Shown: piece after piece, positions 8,130-18,596 of the stretch
Position numbering within the stretch: the stretch's first letter is position 1
How the letters are laid out: the number at the start of each line of letters is the position of its first letter
DNA from: Ureibacillus acetophenoni
GTDB lineage: Bacteria; Bacillota; Bacilli; Bacillales_A; Planococcaceae
DNA length: 64,000 nucleotides
NCBI RefSeq assembly: GCF_900220965.1
Contig: NZ_OBQC01000008.1
Coordinates: 1 to 64,000, forward strand
Direction: 5' to 3'
The notes under the pieces: model-generated
What the model saw: only the letters and a program-made list of their open reading frames with translations
Told to the model about the DNA's origin: nothing
The model's database searches: none
Made by a program: the position numbers and the translations under genes

Positions 8130-8170
8130 AACACGAACATTCCTATTGTCTGAAAATTTAATGTTCGCAT
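8130..8170. promoter_or_regulatory. PurR-box pair upstream of purE
   Basis: CGAACATT (8134-8141) and its inverted copy AATGTTCG (8160-8167) are 18 nt apart. Both fit most of the B. subtilis PurBox consensus AWWWCCGAACWWT, and the pair lies about 45-80 bp before the expected purE start point, as in B. subtilis. PurR would repress here when PRPP is low. With the following CATTTTTT the element also resembles a terminator for the preceding small gene; both roles are possible. Confidence 0.75.
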
Positions 8171-8177
8171 TTTTTCA

Positions 8178-8206
8178 TTGATTTTCTGTTCATACCTTGT
8201 TAAAAT
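8178..8206 (+). promoter_or_regulatory. Sigma-A promoter of the pur operon
   Basis: TTGATT (8178-8183), a 17-nt spacer and TAAAAT (8201-8206). It sits just after the PurR boxes and about 55 nt before the riboswitch aptamer, the order known for purE in B. subtilis. Confidence 0.65.
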
Positions 8207-8259
8207 GAATGAGCAAACTACGAAAGATATAAAAGTTATTTTAACTAATTAAATAAATT

Positions 8260-8328
8260 CCCACATATATGCTAGAGAATAAGGCTCTAGTGTCTCTACC
8301 CGGTACCGTAAATACCGGACTATGCGGG
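8260..8328 (+). promoter_or_regulatory. Guanine-sensing purine riboswitch aptamer
   Basis: The three-stem purine aptamer is recognisable: P1 CCCACATA against TATGCGGG; P2 CTAGAG/CTCTAG closing the loop AATAAGG; junction TCTCTACCC; P3 GGTA/TACC closing CCGTAAA; and the last junction GGACTATG. The loop consensus for kissing (ATANGG and CCNTAAA) is kept. The specificity base in GACTATG is C, as in guanine aptamers (adenine types have GATTATG). Guanine or hypoxanthine binding should favour the downstream terminator and shut off purine synthesis. Confidence 0.93.
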
Positions 8329-8408
8329 AAAGCGAACTTAAAGACAAAAATGATGGGAAATGTCTTTTGCATGTAATAGGGCGAACTCATTTTCCATGGA
8401 TTCATAAA

Positions 8409-8472
8409 TGTCCTCAAGTAATCTGCTTTCTACGCGTAGAAATAGTAGATTATTTGGGGGCATTTTCTTTTT
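8409..8472 (+). terminator. Riboswitch-controlled terminator before purE
   Basis: An 18-bp stem (8409-8426 against 8445-8462, with a few G-U pairs) is followed by TTTTCTTTTT. It is the expression-platform terminator of the guanine riboswitch. A longer reading frame through this region (from 8408) is a by-product and not part of purE. Confidence 0.9.
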
Positions 8473-8497
8473 ACCTCATTTTGCAAGGAGAGATATT

Positions 8498-8986
8498 ATG
8501 AATCCAAAAATTGGTGTAATCATGGGTAGTTCAAGTGATTGGGATACTATGAAACATGCATGTGATATTTTAGATGAATTACAAGTTCCATATGAAAAGA
8601 AAGTTGTATCAGCTCATAGAACTCCAGATTTAATGTTTGAATATGCGGAAACTGCAAGATCAAGAGGAATTCAAATTATTATTGCAGGTGCAGGAGGGGC
8701 TGCTCATCTACCTGGTATGGTTGCAGCGAAAACGACATTACCTGTTATTGGTGTTCCCGTACAATCGAAAGCATTAAATGGATTAGATTCATTATTATCC
8801 ATTGTTCAAATGCCTGGTGGTGTACCAGTTGCAACAGTTGCCATTGGAAAAGCTGGTGCAACAAATGCTGGACTACTTGCAGCTCAAATATTATCTACAA
8901 CGGATGATGAATTAGCTCAAAAGCTGGAAGAACGCCGCGAGTCTTTAAAACAAAAAGTGTTAGAAAGTACAGGTGAGTTACTGTGA
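8498..8986 (+). CDS. purE: N5-carboxyaminoimidazole ribonucleotide mutase PurE
   Basis: Converts N5-CAIR to CAIR, working with PurK in IMP synthesis. 162 residues, the normal class I PurE length, beginning [17 protein letters not shown], with the SAHRTP motif and the [10 protein letters not shown] active-site loop. Start chosen at ATG 8498 after AAGGAGAG; an upstream in-frame TTG/ATG extension would run through the riboswitch terminator and is rejected. First gene of the pur operon; its stop overlaps the GTG start of purK. Confidence 0.97.
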   Translation: MNPKIGVIMGSSSDWDTMKHACDILDELQVPYEKKVVSAHRTPDLMFEYAETARSRGIQIIIAGAGGAAHLPGMVAAKTTLPVIGVPVQSKALNGLDSLLSIVQMPGGVPVATVAIGKAGATNAGLLAAQILSTTDDELAQKLEERRESLKQKVLESTGELL

Positions 8987-10107
8987 CGAAGATGATTTAC
9001 CCTGGTCAAACGATTGGTATTATTGGCGGTGGCCAGTTGGGTCGGATGATGGCTCTTTCAGCAAAAGAAGCAGGATTCAAAATTGCAGTATTAGAACCAT
9101 CCATTGATTCACCATGTGGGCAAGTAGCAGATATTCGTATTGTCGCTCCATATGATGATGAAGCAGCATTAGAAGAGTTAGCAGAAGTTAGCGATGTTAT
9201 TACTTACGAATTTGAAAATATAGATTATGAAGGATTAAAAAGATTATCAGAAATTGCATATGTTCCTCAAGGTGCAGAACTTGTTCGAATTACACAAAAT
9301 CGTGTTAGCGAAAAAGATGCAATTGTAAAATCTGGTTGTCCAGTTGCGCCGTACATTGTCGTAAATACATTCGATGAACTTGTAGATCAAATCGACAAAA
9401 TCGGCTATCCAAGTATTTTGAAAACAGCCCGTGGTGGATATGATGGTAAAGGTCAGTTAAGACTTAATTCAAAAGAAGACTTACCGTCAGCAAAAGGTTT
9501 ACTTGAACATTCACAATGTGTTGTTGAAAGTTTCGTTCCATTTAAAATGGAAATTTCAGTAATCGTACAACGAAATGGACATGGTGAAACTTACTGTTTA
9601 CCAGTAGGTGAAAACATTCATGTTAATCATATTCTACATGAAACCATTGTTCCTGCTCGTATTTCAATGGATACTTTGAAAGCAGCGGAAGAAGCGGCTG
9701 GAAAAATTGCAGACCATTTACAATTAATTGGTACTCTTGCTGTTGAAATGTTTGTCCTTGAAAATGGCGATATTATTATTAACGAACTGGCTCCAAGACC
9801 ACATAATTCTGGTCATTACTCGATAGAAGCTTGCAACGTTTCACAATTCGGTCAACATATTCGAGCAGTTTGTGGTTGGCCACTTAGAAAGCCGAAAATG
9901 ATGCAACCTTCAATTATGGTAAATGTGTTAGGTCAACATGTCGTACCATTAACGAATACAATTTCAAAATATCCTAATTGGTCAGTACATCTTTATGGAA
10001 AAGCAGAAGCGAAGGTCAATCGAAAGATGGGTCATGTTACAATATTGACGGAAAATGTCGAAGAAACATTAGACACTATCGAAAAATCTGGCATTTGGTC
10101 GGAATAA
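8983..10107 (+). CDS. purK: N5-carboxyaminoimidazole ribonucleotide synthase PurK
   Basis: ATP-grasp enzyme of 374 residues that carboxylates AIR to N5-CAIR with ATP and bicarbonate. The N-terminal [13 protein letters not shown] loop, the ATP-grasp [17 protein letters not shown] stretch (near residue 145) and the [18 protein letters not shown] motif are all present. Starts with GTG at 8983 (ribosome site AGGTGAG), overlapping the purE stop by 4 nt, so translation is coupled. Purine pathway order and length are normal. Confidence 0.97.
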   Translation: MTKMIYPGQTIGIIGGGQLGRMMALSAKEAGFKIAVLEPSIDSPCGQVADIRIVAPYDDEAALEELAEVSDVITYEFENIDYEGLKRLSEIAYVPQGAELVRITQNRVSEKDAIVKSGCPVAPYIVVNTFDELVDQIDKIGYPSILKTARGGYDGKGQLRLNSKEDLPSAKGLLEHSQCVVESFVPFKMEISVIVQRNGHGETYCLPVGENIHVNHILHETIVPARISMDTLKAAEEAAGKIADHLQLIGTLAVEMFVLENGDIIINELAPRPHNSGHYSIEACNVSQFGQHIRAVCGWPLRKPKMMQPSIMVNVLGQHVVPLTNTISKYPNWSVHLYGKAEAKVNRKMGHVTILTENVEETLDTIEKSGIWSE

Positions 10108-10121
10108 AAGGGAGACAAAAT

Positions 10122-11417
10122 ATGATCGAACGATATACCCGCCCTGAAATGGGAGCAATCTGGACAGAAGAAAATAAATTTAAAGCTTGGTTAGAAGTAG
10201 AAATTTTAGCTTGCGAGGCATGGTCTGAACTTGGGGCTATTCCAAAAGAAGATGTTGCGTTACTACGTAAAAACGCTTCTTTTGATATAAACCGTATTTA
10301 TGAAATTGAACAAGAAACTCGTCATGATGTTGTTGCATTCACTCGTGCAGTGTCAGAGACATTAGGTGAGGAACGCAAATGGGTTCATTACGGTTTAACT
10401 TCTACAGATGTTGTAGATACAGCTCTTTCTTATTTAATCAAACAAGCTAACGCAATTATTCGTAAAGACATTGTAAACTTTATCGACATCCTAACAGAAA
10501 AAGCAAAAGAACATAAATACACTGTCATGATGGGACGCACTCACGGGGTTCATGCAGAACCGACAACTTTCGGCTTAAAACTTGCATTATGGCGTGAAGA
10601 AATGAAACGTAACTTAATACGTTTTGACCAAGCTGCTCAAGTTATTGAAGCTGGTAAAATTTCAGGGGCTGTTGGAACGTATGCAAACATCGATCCCTTC
10701 GTTGAACAATATGTTTGTGAAAAATTAGGTTTAACACCAGCGCCAATTTCAACACAAACATTACAACGTGACCGTCATGCACAGTACATGTCTACGTTAG
10801 CTTTAATTGCATCATCCATTGAAAAATTTGCAACAGAAATTCGCGGTTTACAAAAATCAGAAACTCGTGAAGTAGAAGAAGCTTTTGCAAAAGGGCAAAA
10901 AGGTTCTTCTGCTATGCCTCATAAGCGAAATCCTATTGGTTCTGAAAATATGACTGGTATGGCTCGCTTAATTCGAGGCTATATGATGACAGCATATGAA
11001 AATGTGTCATTATGGCATGAACGTGATATCTCACATTCTTCTGCAGAACGAGTGATTTTACCTGATGCAACGATTGCATTGAACTACATGTTAAACCGTT
11101 TCGGCAATATCGTGAAAAACTTAACGGTTTTCCCTGAGAATATGAAACGTAATATGGATCGTACATTTGGTTTAATTTATTCTCAACGCATTCTACTAGC
11201 TTTAATCGATAAAGGTTTAGTTCGAGAAGAAGCATACGATACAGTTCAACCATTAACAGCTCGTGCTTGGGATGAACAAATTCAATTCCGTTCGTTAGTT
11301 GAAGAAAACGAAAAAATCACTTCTTTATTAACAAAAGAAGAAATTGGCGACTGCTTCGATTACAACTACCACATTAAAAATGTGGATCTTATCTTTGAAC
11401 GTCTTGGAATTAATTAA
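10122..11417 (+). CDS. purB: Adenylosuccinate lyase PurB
   Basis: Cleaves SAICAR to AICAR and adenylosuccinate to AMP, releasing fumarate. 431 residues, as in B. subtilis. The fumarase/aspartase-superfamily signature [11 protein letters not shown] (near 263) contains the mobile loop with the catalytic serine, and TSTDVVDT and [11 protein letters not shown] carry the other catalytic residues. ATG at 10122 follows AAGGGAGA by a normal distance; a longer frame from 9978 would overlap purK and is rejected. It is followed by a 60-nt gap with a hairpin before purC. Confidence 0.97.
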   Translation: MIERYTRPEMGAIWTEENKFKAWLEVEILACEAWSELGAIPKEDVALLRKNASFDINRIYEIEQETRHDVVAFTRAVSETLGEERKWVHYGLTSTDVVDTALSYLIKQANAIIRKDIVNFIDILTEKAKEHKYTVMMGRTHGVHAEPTTFGLKLALWREEMKRNLIRFDQAAQVIEAGKISGAVGTYANIDPFVEQYVCEKLGLTPAPISTQTLQRDRHAQYMSTLALIASSIEKFATEIRGLQKSETREVEEAFAKGQKGSSAMPHKRNPIGSENMTGMARLIRGYMMTAYENVSLWHERDISHSSAERVILPDATIALNYMLNRFGNIVKNLTVFPENMKRNMDRTFGLIYSQRILLALIDKGLVREEAYDTVQPLTARAWDEQIQFRSLVEENEKITSLLTKEEIGDCFDYNYHIKNVDLIFERLGIN

Positions 11418-11434
11418 TTTGAATGAATGCTAAA

Positions 11435-11457
11435 GCGGGAGGCTTAGCGCCTCTCGC
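11435..11457 (+). other. Intercistronic hairpin between purB and purC
   Basis: GCGGGAGGC and GCCTCTCGC form a 9-bp stem with a 5-nt loop. No T-run follows, so it is more likely an mRNA processing or stability element than a terminator. Confidence 0.6.
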
Positions 11458-11477
11458 ATCAAATTGGGGGAACAACC

Positions 11478-12188
11478 ATGGATAAAGGTCAACTTTTATA
11501 TGAAGGAAAAGCAAAAAGACTCTATCAAACTGAACAAGAAGATGTTTTGTTTGTAGAATACAAGAATAGTGCAACTGCCTTTAATGGCGAAAAGAAGGCT
11601 GAAATTGCAGGTAAGGGTATATTAAACAATCGAATTTCGACAATAATTTTCGAAAGATTAAAAGAAAACGGAATTGACTCACACTTTGTTAAACGTATTT
11701 CCGAGCATGAGCAATTAGTTCGAAAAGTCGACATTATACCGATTGAAGTCGTAACTCGTAACATTGCGGCAGGTAGTCTTGCAAAACGTCTTGGTGTGGA
11801 TGAAGGAACGCCATTAAAACGCACGATTGTTGAGTTTTACTATAAAGACGATGCACTAGGAGATCCTCTCATAAATAATGATCATATCGACATACTGGGT
11901 ATCGCAACTAAAGAAGAAGTAGAGAAAATCTATGAACTTGGGTTACAAGTTAATAATGTGTTAAAAGCGATTTTTAGTGAGATTGGTGTTCTATTAGTAG
12001 ATTTCAAATTAGAATTTGGCCGAGATACTAAAGGTGAAGTATTGTTAGCAGATGAAATCTCACCTGATACATGCCGCCTTTGGGATGCAGTAACAAATCA
12101 AAAGTTAGATAAAGACGTGTTCCGTCGCGATTTAGGAAGTTTAACACAAAGCTATGAAATTATACTAGCTAGACTTGGAGGAAATTAA
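11478..12188 (+). CDS. purC: SAICAR synthetase PurC
   Basis: Joins CAIR and aspartate using ATP to give SAICAR. 236 residues, the usual bacterial length. Recognised by [13 protein letters not shown] at the N-terminus, [15 protein letters not shown] near residue 92, VDFKLEFG and the [12 protein letters not shown] motif near residue 194. The ribosome site TGGGGGAA lies before ATG. The 3' end contains the GGAGG of purS, linking their translation. Confidence 0.97.
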   Translation: MDKGQLLYEGKAKRLYQTEQEDVLFVEYKNSATAFNGEKKAEIAGKGILNNRISTIIFERLKENGIDSHFVKRISEHEQLVRKVDIIPIEVVTRNIAAGSLAKRLGVDEGTPLKRTIVEFYYKDDALGDPLINNDHIDILGIATKEEVEKIYELGLQVNNVLKAIFSEIGVLLVDFKLEFGRDTKGEVLLADEISPDTCRLWDAVTNQKLDKDVFRRDLGSLTQSYEIILARLGGN

Positions 12189-12189
12189 A

Positions 12190-12438
12190 ATGACTAAAGT
12201 AAAAATTTATGTAACATTACGTGAGAGTGTTCTTGATCCACAAGGATTTGCAGTTCAAGGGTCTTTAGCAAAAATGGGTTATAACGAAGTATCGGACGTA
12301 CGTATCGGTAAATATCTTGAAGTAACAATTGGCGAAACTACTCGCGATTTAGATAGTTTAGTAAAAGAGATGTGTGAGAAACTTCTTGCTAACACAGTAA
12401 TTGAAGACTACCGCTACGAAGTCGAGGAGGAAAACTAA
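12190..12438 (+). CDS. purS: FGAM synthase subunit PurS
   Basis: 82-residue subunit that bridges PurQ and PurL in the three-part FGAM synthase of Gram-positive bacteria. Sequence [17 protein letters not shown] with ...[11 protein letters not shown] is typical. The start at ATG 12190 follows GGAGG located in the end of purC. An upstream in-frame ATG at 12175 would place the ribosome site inside the gene and is rejected. It directly precedes purQ with a 2-nt gap. Confidence 0.96.
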   Translation: MTKVKIYVTLRESVLDPQGFAVQGSLAKMGYNEVSDVRIGKYLEVTIGETTRDLDSLVKEMCEKLLANTVIEDYRYEVEEEN

Positions 12439-12440
12439 TC

Positions 12441-13118
12441 ATGAAATTCGCAGTACTCGTATTCCCTGGGTCAAACTGTGATATCGACATGTACCATGCG
12501 ATTAAAGATGAACTAGGTGAAGAAGTAGAATATGTATGGCATGATGCAACGGATTTAAGTGAATTTGATGGAATATTAGTTCCTGGTGGATTTTCTTACG
12601 GTGATTACTTACGTTGTGGTGCTATGGCTAACCAATCAAATGTTATGGCAGAAGTGAAAAAAGCAGCTGCAGAAGGAAAACCAGTCCTAGGTGTTTGTAA
12701 CGGATTCCAAATTCTTACGGAGGCTGGATTACTTCCAGGAGCGTTATTACGCAACAAGAACCTTAAGTTTATGTGTCGAACAGTACAATTAAAAGTAGAA
12801 AACAATGACACATTGTTCACAAATCAATATGAACAAGGGCAAATCATTAATATTCCAATCGCTCATGGTGAAGGAAACTACTACTGTGACGAAGAAACTC
12901 TAGCAAACTTAAAAGCTAACAATCAAATCGTATTTACATATTCAGGTGAAAATCCAAATGGAAGTTTAGAAGACATTGCAGGAATTATTAATGAACGCGG
13001 TAATGTTCTTGGAATGATGCCACACCCTGAACGTGCAGCTCACGAATTGCTTGGTAGCGCAGACGGATTAGCTTTATTTAAATCAATTGTAAAACAGTGG
13101 AGGGAACAACATGTCTAA
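12441..13118 (+). CDS. purQ: FGAM synthase glutaminase subunit PurQ
   Basis: Class I glutamine amidotransferase, 225 residues, supplying ammonia to PurL. The nucleophile elbow [13 protein letters not shown] (cysteine near 86) and the catalytic HPER triad part (near 195) are visible, plus [13 protein letters not shown], which is typical of PurQ. Ribosome site GGAGGAAAA precedes ATG. It overlaps purL by 8 nt, as expected for coupled subunits. Confidence 0.97.
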   Translation: MKFAVLVFPGSNCDIDMYHAIKDELGEEVEYVWHDATDLSEFDGILVPGGFSYGDYLRCGAMANQSNVMAEVKKAAAEGKPVLGVCNGFQILTEAGLLPGALLRNKNLKFMCRTVQLKVENNDTLFTNQYEQGQIINIPIAHGEGNYYCDEETLANLKANNQIVFTYSGENPNGSLEDIAGIINERGNVLGMMPHPERAAHELLGSADGLALFKSIVKQWREQHV

Positions 13119-15336
13119 ACTAGAACCAACAGCAGAGCAAATTAAAGAACAAAAGCTATATGCTGATATGGGGATGTCAGATGAAGAGTTTGCATTAGCT
13201 GAGAGTATCCTAGGTCGTACGCCGAACTGGACAGAAACAGGACTATTCTCTGTAATGTGGTCTGAACACTGTTCTTATAAAAACTCAAAACCTGTATTAC
13301 GCAAATTCCCTACGAAGGGTCCTCAAGTACTACAAGGTCCTGGTGAAGGTGCTGGGATTGTTGATATTGGAGACGAGCAAGCGGTTGTATTTAAAATGGA
13401 ATCTCATAACCACCCTTCAGCAATTGAACCTTACCAAGGTGCAGCTACAGGTGTAGGTGGTATTATCCGTGACGTGTTCTCAATGGGCGCTCGTCCAATC
13501 GCAATGTTAAACTCTTTACGTTTCGGTGAACTAGAATCTGAACGTAACAAGTATTTATTCGAAGAAGTTGTAGCTGGAATTGCTGGATACGGTAACTGTA
13601 TCGGTATTCCAACAGTAGGTGGGGAAATTCAATTTGACCCTTGTTATGAAGGAAACCCACTAGTTAACGCTATGTGTGTAGGTTTAATTGATCATAAAGA
13701 TATTCAACGTGGGGTTGCAGCAGGTGTTGGTAACACAGTTATGTACGTTGGTGCAAAAACTGGTCGTGATGGTATTCACGGAGCAACATTCTCATCTGAA
13801 GAATTGAGTGAAGAATCTGAAGAAAAACGTGCAGCTGTACAAGTTGGAGATCCGTTTATGGAAAAACTTCTTCTTGAAGCATGTTTAGAAGTTGTAAAAT
13901 CGGATGCGCTTGTTGGTATTCAAGATATGGGTGCAGCAGGTCTTACATCATCTTCAGCTGAAATGGCTTCAAAAGCAGGTACTGGTGTAGAAATGAACTT
14001 AGACTTAGTACCACAACGTGAAACAGGAATGACAGCTTATGAAATGATGCTTTCTGAATCACAGGAACGTATGCTAATTGTTGTTAAGACTGGTCGCGAG
14101 GATGAAATTAAAGCAATCTTTGATAAATACGGATTAGACGCTGTAGCAATTGGTCGTGTAACAGACGATAAGATGCTTCGTTTACTTCATAATGGTGAAG
14201 TTGTTGCAGAAGTACCAGCTGATGCACTGGCTGAAGATGCACCTGTATATCATAAGCCGTCAAAAGAGCCTGCATATTTCGCAGAATTCCAAGCAATTGA
14301 AAATGCAGAGCCAGAAGTTACAGATTATAAAGAAACATTAACTGCATTATTAAAAGCACCAACTGTTGCTTCAAAAGAATGGGTATACGATCAATATGAT
14401 TATCAAGTGCGTACTAACACAGTTGTTTCACCTGGTTCAGATGCAGCGGTACTTCGTGTGCGCGGTACAAATAAAGGTCTAGCTATGACAACTGACTGTA
14501 ACTCTCGCTATATCTATTTAGATCCTGAAACAGGCGGAAAAATTGCAGTAGCTGAAGCAGCTCGTAATATCGTTGCATCTGGTGCTGAACCACTTGCAAT
14601 TACAGACTGCTTAAACTTTGGTAACCCTGAAAAACCAGAAATCTTCTGGCAACTTGAAAAAAGTGCTGATGGTATTTCAGCTGCTTGTACGGCATTAAAT
14701 GCACCAGTTATCGGTGGTAACGTATCACTTTATAACGAACGTTCAGGTGAAGCGGTTTACCCTACTCCAACAATCGGTATGGTTGGTTTAGTGAAAGACT
14801 TATCACATGTTACAACGCAAGAAGTGAAACAAGCTGGTGATGTAGTATTTTTAATCGGTGAAACTAAAACAGAATTTGGTGGATCTGAGTTACAAAAATT
14901 AGTTCACGGAAAAATCTTTGGTAAAGCACCTAGCATTGACTTAGAAGTTGAAGCAAAACGTCAAAAGGCAATTCTATCAGCAATTCGTTCAGGGTTAGTA
15001 CAATCTGCACATGACGTTTCTGAAGGTGGAGTAGCTGTTGCATTAGTAGAATCAACATTTTCTGCAAATGATTTAGGTATTTATGCAACACTTGAAGGCT
15101 CAGCTATTACTGCTCTTTTCAGTGAATCTCAATCACGTTTTATCGTAACAGTAAAAGAAGAAAACGCTGGTGAATTTGAAGATATTATTCCAGATGCTAA
15201 GAGAATCGGTGTCGTAACAGATGATGCAAAAATTACAATCAACGGTGACGCTGGTGTTCTTGTTGAGGGAACAGTGGAGGAATTCCGTTCTGCTTGGAAA
15301 GGAGCAATTCCATGCTTGGTGAAATCAGAGGCTTAA
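13111..15336 (+). CDS. purL: FGAM synthase large subunit PurL
   Basis: ATP-dependent conversion of FGAR to FGAM with ammonia from PurQ. 741 residues, the small-PurL form that needs PurS and PurQ. Contains the AIRS-like nucleotide-binding segments: [35 protein letters not shown], and in the second half [10 protein letters not shown] and [17 protein letters not shown] at 13111 overlaps the purQ end. Its own end overlaps the purF start by 25 nt. Confidence 0.97.
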   Translation: MSKLEPTAEQIKEQKLYADMGMSDEEFALAESILGRTPNWTETGLFSVMWSEHCSYKNSKPVLRKFPTKGPQVLQGPGEGAGIVDIGDEQAVVFKMESHNHPSAIEPYQGAATGVGGIIRDVFSMGARPIAMLNSLRFGELESERNKYLFEEVVAGIAGYGNCIGIPTVGGEIQFDPCYEGNPLVNAMCVGLIDHKDIQRGVAAGVGNTVMYVGAKTGRDGIHGATFSSEELSEESEEKRAAVQVGDPFMEKLLLEACLEVVKSDALVGIQDMGAAGLTSSSAEMASKAGTGVEMNLDLVPQRETGMTAYEMMLSESQERMLIVVKTGREDEIKAIFDKYGLDAVAIGRVTDDKMLRLLHNGEVVAEVPADALAEDAPVYHKPSKEPAYFAEFQAIENAEPEVTDYKETLTALLKAPTVASKEWVYDQYDYQVRTNTVVSPGSDAAVLRVRGTNKGLAMTTDCNSRYIYLDPETGGKIAVAEAARNIVASGAEPLAITDCLNFGNPEKPEIFWQLEKSADGISAACTALNAPVIGGNVSLYNERSGEAVYPTPTIGMVGLVKDLSHVTTQEVKQAGDVVFLIGETKTEFGGSELQKLVHGKIFGKAPSIDLEVEAKRQKAILSAIRSGLVQSAHDVSEGGVAVALVESTFSANDLGIYATLEGSAITALFSESQSRFIVTVKEENAGEFEDIIPDAKRIGVVTDDAKITINGDAGVLVEGTVEEFRSAWKGAIPCLVKSEA

Positions 15337-16736
15337 ACGAAGAATGTGGAGTGTTTGGCATATGGGGACATGATGCTGCAGCCCATTTAAGTTATTACGG
15401 ATTACATGCACTACAACATCGTGGCCAAGAAGGTGCTGGTATTGTAGCAACTGATGGAGAGTTCCTAAAAGCGGTTAAAGGTGAAGGGCTCGTTAACGAA
15501 GTGTTTAATGAAGAGAAGCTTAAAAGTGCAAAAGGAACTGCAGCGATCGCCCATGTTCGTTATACAACAGCAGGTGGTGGCGGAATCGATAACGTACAAC
15601 CGTTATTGTTCCGCTCATCAACGGGCACATTAGCTATTGCTCATAATGGTAATCTAGTGAACGCAAATCACCTAAAAGGGCATTTAGAACGTTCGGGAAG
15701 TATCTTCCACTCAACTTCAGATACTGAAGTTGTCGTTCATTTAATTAAGAAAAGTAAAAAGCCACGTTTCCTTGAACAAGTAAAAGAGGCTTTATCTTTA
15801 CTGAAAGGTGCATTTTCTATATTAATCCTTTCAAAAGATAAAATGCTTGTTGCTCGTGATCGTAATGGATTACGACCACTTTCAATCGGAAAACTAGGTG
15901 ATTCATGGGTAGTAGCCTCAGAAACTAACGCCTTTGATTTAATCGGAGCTGAATATGTTCGTGATGTTGAACCAGGTGAATTATTGGTGATTTCAGATGA
16001 AGGAATTGTAGAAGATCGTTTTGCTGAAATGGAAAAACGTTCAATGTGTGCAATGGAATATATTTATTTCGCACGTCCTGATTCAAATATTGACCAAATT
16101 AATATCCATATGGCACGTAAACGTATGGGAAAACAATTAGCAAAAGAAATTGGACATATTGAAGCGGATGTAGTTACAGGGGTTCCAGATTCGTCTATTT
16201 CTGCGGCAATTGGTTTTGCAGAAGAAAGTGGAATACCTTACGAATTAGGGTTAATTAAAAACCGTTACACAGGTCGAACTTTCATACAACCAACTCAGGA
16301 GTTACGTGAACGTGGTGTGAAAATGAAGCTGTCTCCAGTAGTGCAAGTCGTAAAGGGAAAACGTGTAGTAATGGTTGATGATTCAATTGTACGAGGTACT
16401 ACTTCACGTCGAATTGTAAAAATGTTAAGAGAAGCAGGAGCAGAAGAAGTACATGTTGTGATATCTTCGCCGCCATTATCAAATCCATGTTTCTACGGAA
16501 TAGATATTTCTTCAGACGAGGAATTAATTGCTACTGGTAGAACAATAGATCAAATTTGCGAAGAAATCGGTGCTGACACATTAACATTTTTATCTCCAAA
16601 TGGATTAGTTGAAGCAGTAGGACGTCCATTTGATGATGAAACTAGAGGTTTATGTTTAGCATGCTTTACTGGAAATTATCCGACTGAAATATTCCCTGAC
16701 ACAGTCTTACCGCATGAAAAAGAACTAATTCGTTAA
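15312..16736 (+). CDS. purF: Amidophosphoribosyltransferase PurF
   Basis: First committed step of purine synthesis: PRPP plus glutamine to phosphoribosylamine. 474 residues. An 11-residue propeptide ([11 protein letters not shown]) precedes the catalytic Cys12, exactly as in B. subtilis PurF, where self-cleavage exposes the cysteine. The PRPP-binding loop [16 protein letters not shown] and the C-terminal cysteines expected for the 4Fe-4S cluster ([23 protein letters not shown]) are present. ATG 15312 follows AAAGGAG by 7 nt; the longer frame from TTG 15294 is rejected. Confidence 0.97.
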   Translation: MLGEIRGLNEECGVFGIWGHDAAAHLSYYGLHALQHRGQEGAGIVATDGEFLKAVKGEGLVNEVFNEEKLKSAKGTAAIAHVRYTTAGGGGIDNVQPLLFRSSTGTLAIAHNGNLVNANHLKGHLERSGSIFHSTSDTEVVVHLIKKSKKPRFLEQVKEALSLLKGAFSILILSKDKMLVARDRNGLRPLSIGKLGDSWVVASETNAFDLIGAEYVRDVEPGELLVISDEGIVEDRFAEMEKRSMCAMEYIYFARPDSNIDQINIHMARKRMGKQLAKEIGHIEADVVTGVPDSSISAAIGFAEESGIPYELGLIKNRYTGRTFIQPTQELRERGVKMKLSPVVQVVKGKRVVMVDDSIVRGTTSRRIVKMLREAGAEEVHVVISSPPLSNPCFYGIDISSDEELIATGRTIDQICEEIGADTLTFLSPNGLVEAVGRPFDDETRGLCLACFTGNYPTEIFPDTVLPHEKELIR

Positions 16737-16760
16737 TAGAATTTGGCAATTCAAATAACA

Positions 16761-16858
16761 AACTTACGGCATATAAACAGATTCTGTAAGACCTAAGGAC
16801 GTAAAAGCGGTGCTCCGTATAATAACGCAGAACTTACCTTTAATCTGGATTATGTAAG
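16761..16858 (+). other. Two similar short hairpins between purF and purM
   Basis: In the 157-nt gap two segments 70 nt apart share AACTTAC...GATT.TGTAAG (16761-16790 and 16831-16858). Each can form a CTTAC/GTAAG stem. No T-run follows. The role is unknown; a processing or attenuation element is possible. Confidence 0.4.
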
Positions 16859-16893
16859 CCAAGGTGAAATTGATAATATAGGAGAGAAAGTGC

Positions 16894-17949
16894 ATGTCAA
16901 AAGCATATGAACAAGCAGGAGTTAATATAGAGGCTGGTTATGAAGCTGTAAAACGTATGAAATCCCACGTTGAACGTACGAATCGCTTAGGTGTGATGGG
17001 TACTTTTGGAGGCTTTGGCGGCATGTTCGACTTGTCTTCCCTTAACTTAAAAGAACCTGTTCTTATTTCAGGGACAGATGGTGTAGGGACAAAATTGAAA
17101 CTTGCTTTTATGGTTGATAAACACGATACAATTGGCGTTGACTGTGTTGCAATGTGTGTAAATGATATTGTAGCTCAAGGCGCGGAACCATTGTATTTCT
17201 TAGACTATGTAGCAGTTGGTAAAGCAGATCCAGCAAAAATTGAACAAATCGTAAAAGGTGTTGCAGATGGTTGTGTTCAATCAGGTGCTGCATTAGTAGG
17301 TGGCGAAACTGCCGAAATGCCTGGTCTTTACGAGGAAGATGAATACGATTTAGCAGGCTTTGCAGTTGGTGCAACTGAGAAGTCAAAAATAGTAACTGGT
17401 GAAAATATCGTAGAGGGTGACGTTTTAGTTGGGCTTGCTTCTAGTGGGGTCCACTCAAATGGTTATTCCCTAGTTCGTAAAATCGTGTTTGCAGATAACG
17501 GTTATTCAGTAGATCAAGTTGTGGAAGGTTATGAAGATTTAGGACCAATTGGTGAAGCGCTTCTTACTCCGACAAAAATCTATGCAAAACCTGTTCTTGA
17601 AATATTAAATGAAGTAGAAGTTCACGGTATGGCTCACGTGACAGGTGGCGGTTTCTATGAAAACTTACCACGTATGATGCCTGAGGGACTTGCAACAGAA
17701 GTTGAGGTAGGTTCTTGGCCAGTTCTTCGCGTCTTCGAGTTTTTAAAAGAAAAAGGCGGTTTAGCTGATAAGGATTTATACAATGTCTTTAACATGGGAA
17801 TTGGTTATGTCCTATCTGTTCCAGCAGAAGCAGCAGGAAAAGTAATCGAAATTGCTGAAAAACATGGTGAAAAGGCTTATACAATTGGCCGAGTTGTAAA
17901 AGGTGAAAGTGTCATCTTTAACGGTAATCATGATGGGAGTTTAATCTAA
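16894..17949 (+). CDS. purM: AIR synthetase PurM
   Basis: Closes the imidazole ring: FGAM plus ATP to AIR. 351 residues, normal for the family. Motifs: [47 protein letters not shown] and [14 protein letters not shown], then [14 protein letters not shown]. Ribosome site GGAGAG is 8 nt from the ATG. Stop codon TAA shares one base with the purN ATG (TAATG), so purN is coupled. The gap to purF is the longest between genes in the first part of the operon. Confidence 0.97.
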   Translation: MSKAYEQAGVNIEAGYEAVKRMKSHVERTNRLGVMGTFGGFGGMFDLSSLNLKEPVLISGTDGVGTKLKLAFMVDKHDTIGVDCVAMCVNDIVAQGAEPLYFLDYVAVGKADPAKIEQIVKGVADGCVQSGAALVGGETAEMPGLYEEDEYDLAGFAVGATEKSKIVTGENIVEGDVLVGLASSGVHSNGYSLVRKIVFADNGYSVDQVVEGYEDLGPIGEALLTPTKIYAKPVLEILNEVEVHGMAHVTGGGFYENLPRMMPEGLATEVEVGSWPVLRVFEFLKEKGGLADKDLYNVFNMGIGYVLSVPAEAAGKVIEIAEKHGEKAYTIGRVVKGESVIFNGNHDGSLI

Positions 17950-18515
17950 TGGCGACAAAAATTGCAGTATTTGCTTCTGGTAGGGGAAGTAATTTTCAAG
18001 CCATTCAAGAAGCGATTGAACGTGGTGAGCTTGATGCAAAGGTTGAACTTGTTGTAACAGATAAGCCAAGTTCATATGTCGTGACGCGTGCTGACAACTT
18101 TGGAATTCCCGTACATGCTTTCACTGCTAAATCATATGAATCTAAAGAAGCCTACGAAGCAGAGATTGTTTCGTTGTTACGGGACAAACAAGTAGAGTGG
18201 ATTGTTTTAGCAGGTTATATGAGATTAGTAGGGAAAACACTTTTATCGGCATTTTCGAATCGTATTGTTAACATTCATCCGTCATTATTGCCTTCATTTC
18301 CAGGTAAAGACGCAATTGGCCAGGCAATGGATCACGGAGTGAAAGTAACAGGTGTAACAGTCCATTTAGTCGATGAAGGAATGGATACAGGTCCAATTTT
18401 GTCACAAGCCGCAATTGAAGTTGTTGATGGCAATCGTGAAGAAACAGAAAATCGCATTCATGCAATGGAACATGTACTTTATACAAAAACACTAAAACAG
18501 TTATTTGAAAAATGA
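17949..18515 (+). CDS. purN: GAR transformylase PurN
   Basis: Uses 10-formyl-tetrahydrofolate to formylate GAR. 188 residues, normal length. Shows FASGRGSNFQAI at the start, the catalytic NIHPSLLPSFPG segment (asparagine and histidine) near 106, and VDEGMDTGPIL with the catalytic aspartate. ATG overlaps the purM stop by one base. An AGTACGCT/AGCGTACT hairpin follows before purH. Confidence 0.97.
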   Translation: MATKIAVFASGRGSNFQAIQEAIERGELDAKVELVVTDKPSSYVVTRADNFGIPVHAFTAKSYESKEAYEAEIVSLLRDKQVEWIVLAGYMRLVGKTLLSAFSNRIVNIHPSLLPSFPGKDAIGQAMDHGVKVTGVTVHLVDEGMDTGPILSQAAIEVVDGNREETENRIHAMEHVLYTKTLKQLFEK

Positions 18516-18520
18516 TTGGT

Positions 18521-18562
18521 GGCGAAGGAAGTACGCTAATTTCAAGCGTACTACTCGCTTTT
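18521..18562 (+). terminator. Attenuator-like hairpin between purN and purH
   Basis: The perfect arms AGTACGCT (18530-18537) and AGCGTACT (18545-18552) are extended by GGCGA/TCGC and followed by TTTT. The T-run is short, so termination would be partial at most. Confidence 0.45.
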
Positions 18563-18596
18563 GGAGTTAATTTTAATTGATAATGGAGGACATCAC

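Noticed and set aside
8408-8497. N-terminal extension of purE to 8408
   Set aside because: It runs through the riboswitch terminator; PurE family length and the AAGGAGAG site fix the start at 8498.
16737-16893. A riboswitch or T-box between purF and purM
   Set aside because: No aptamer blocks or terminator were recognised; only two small similar hairpins.
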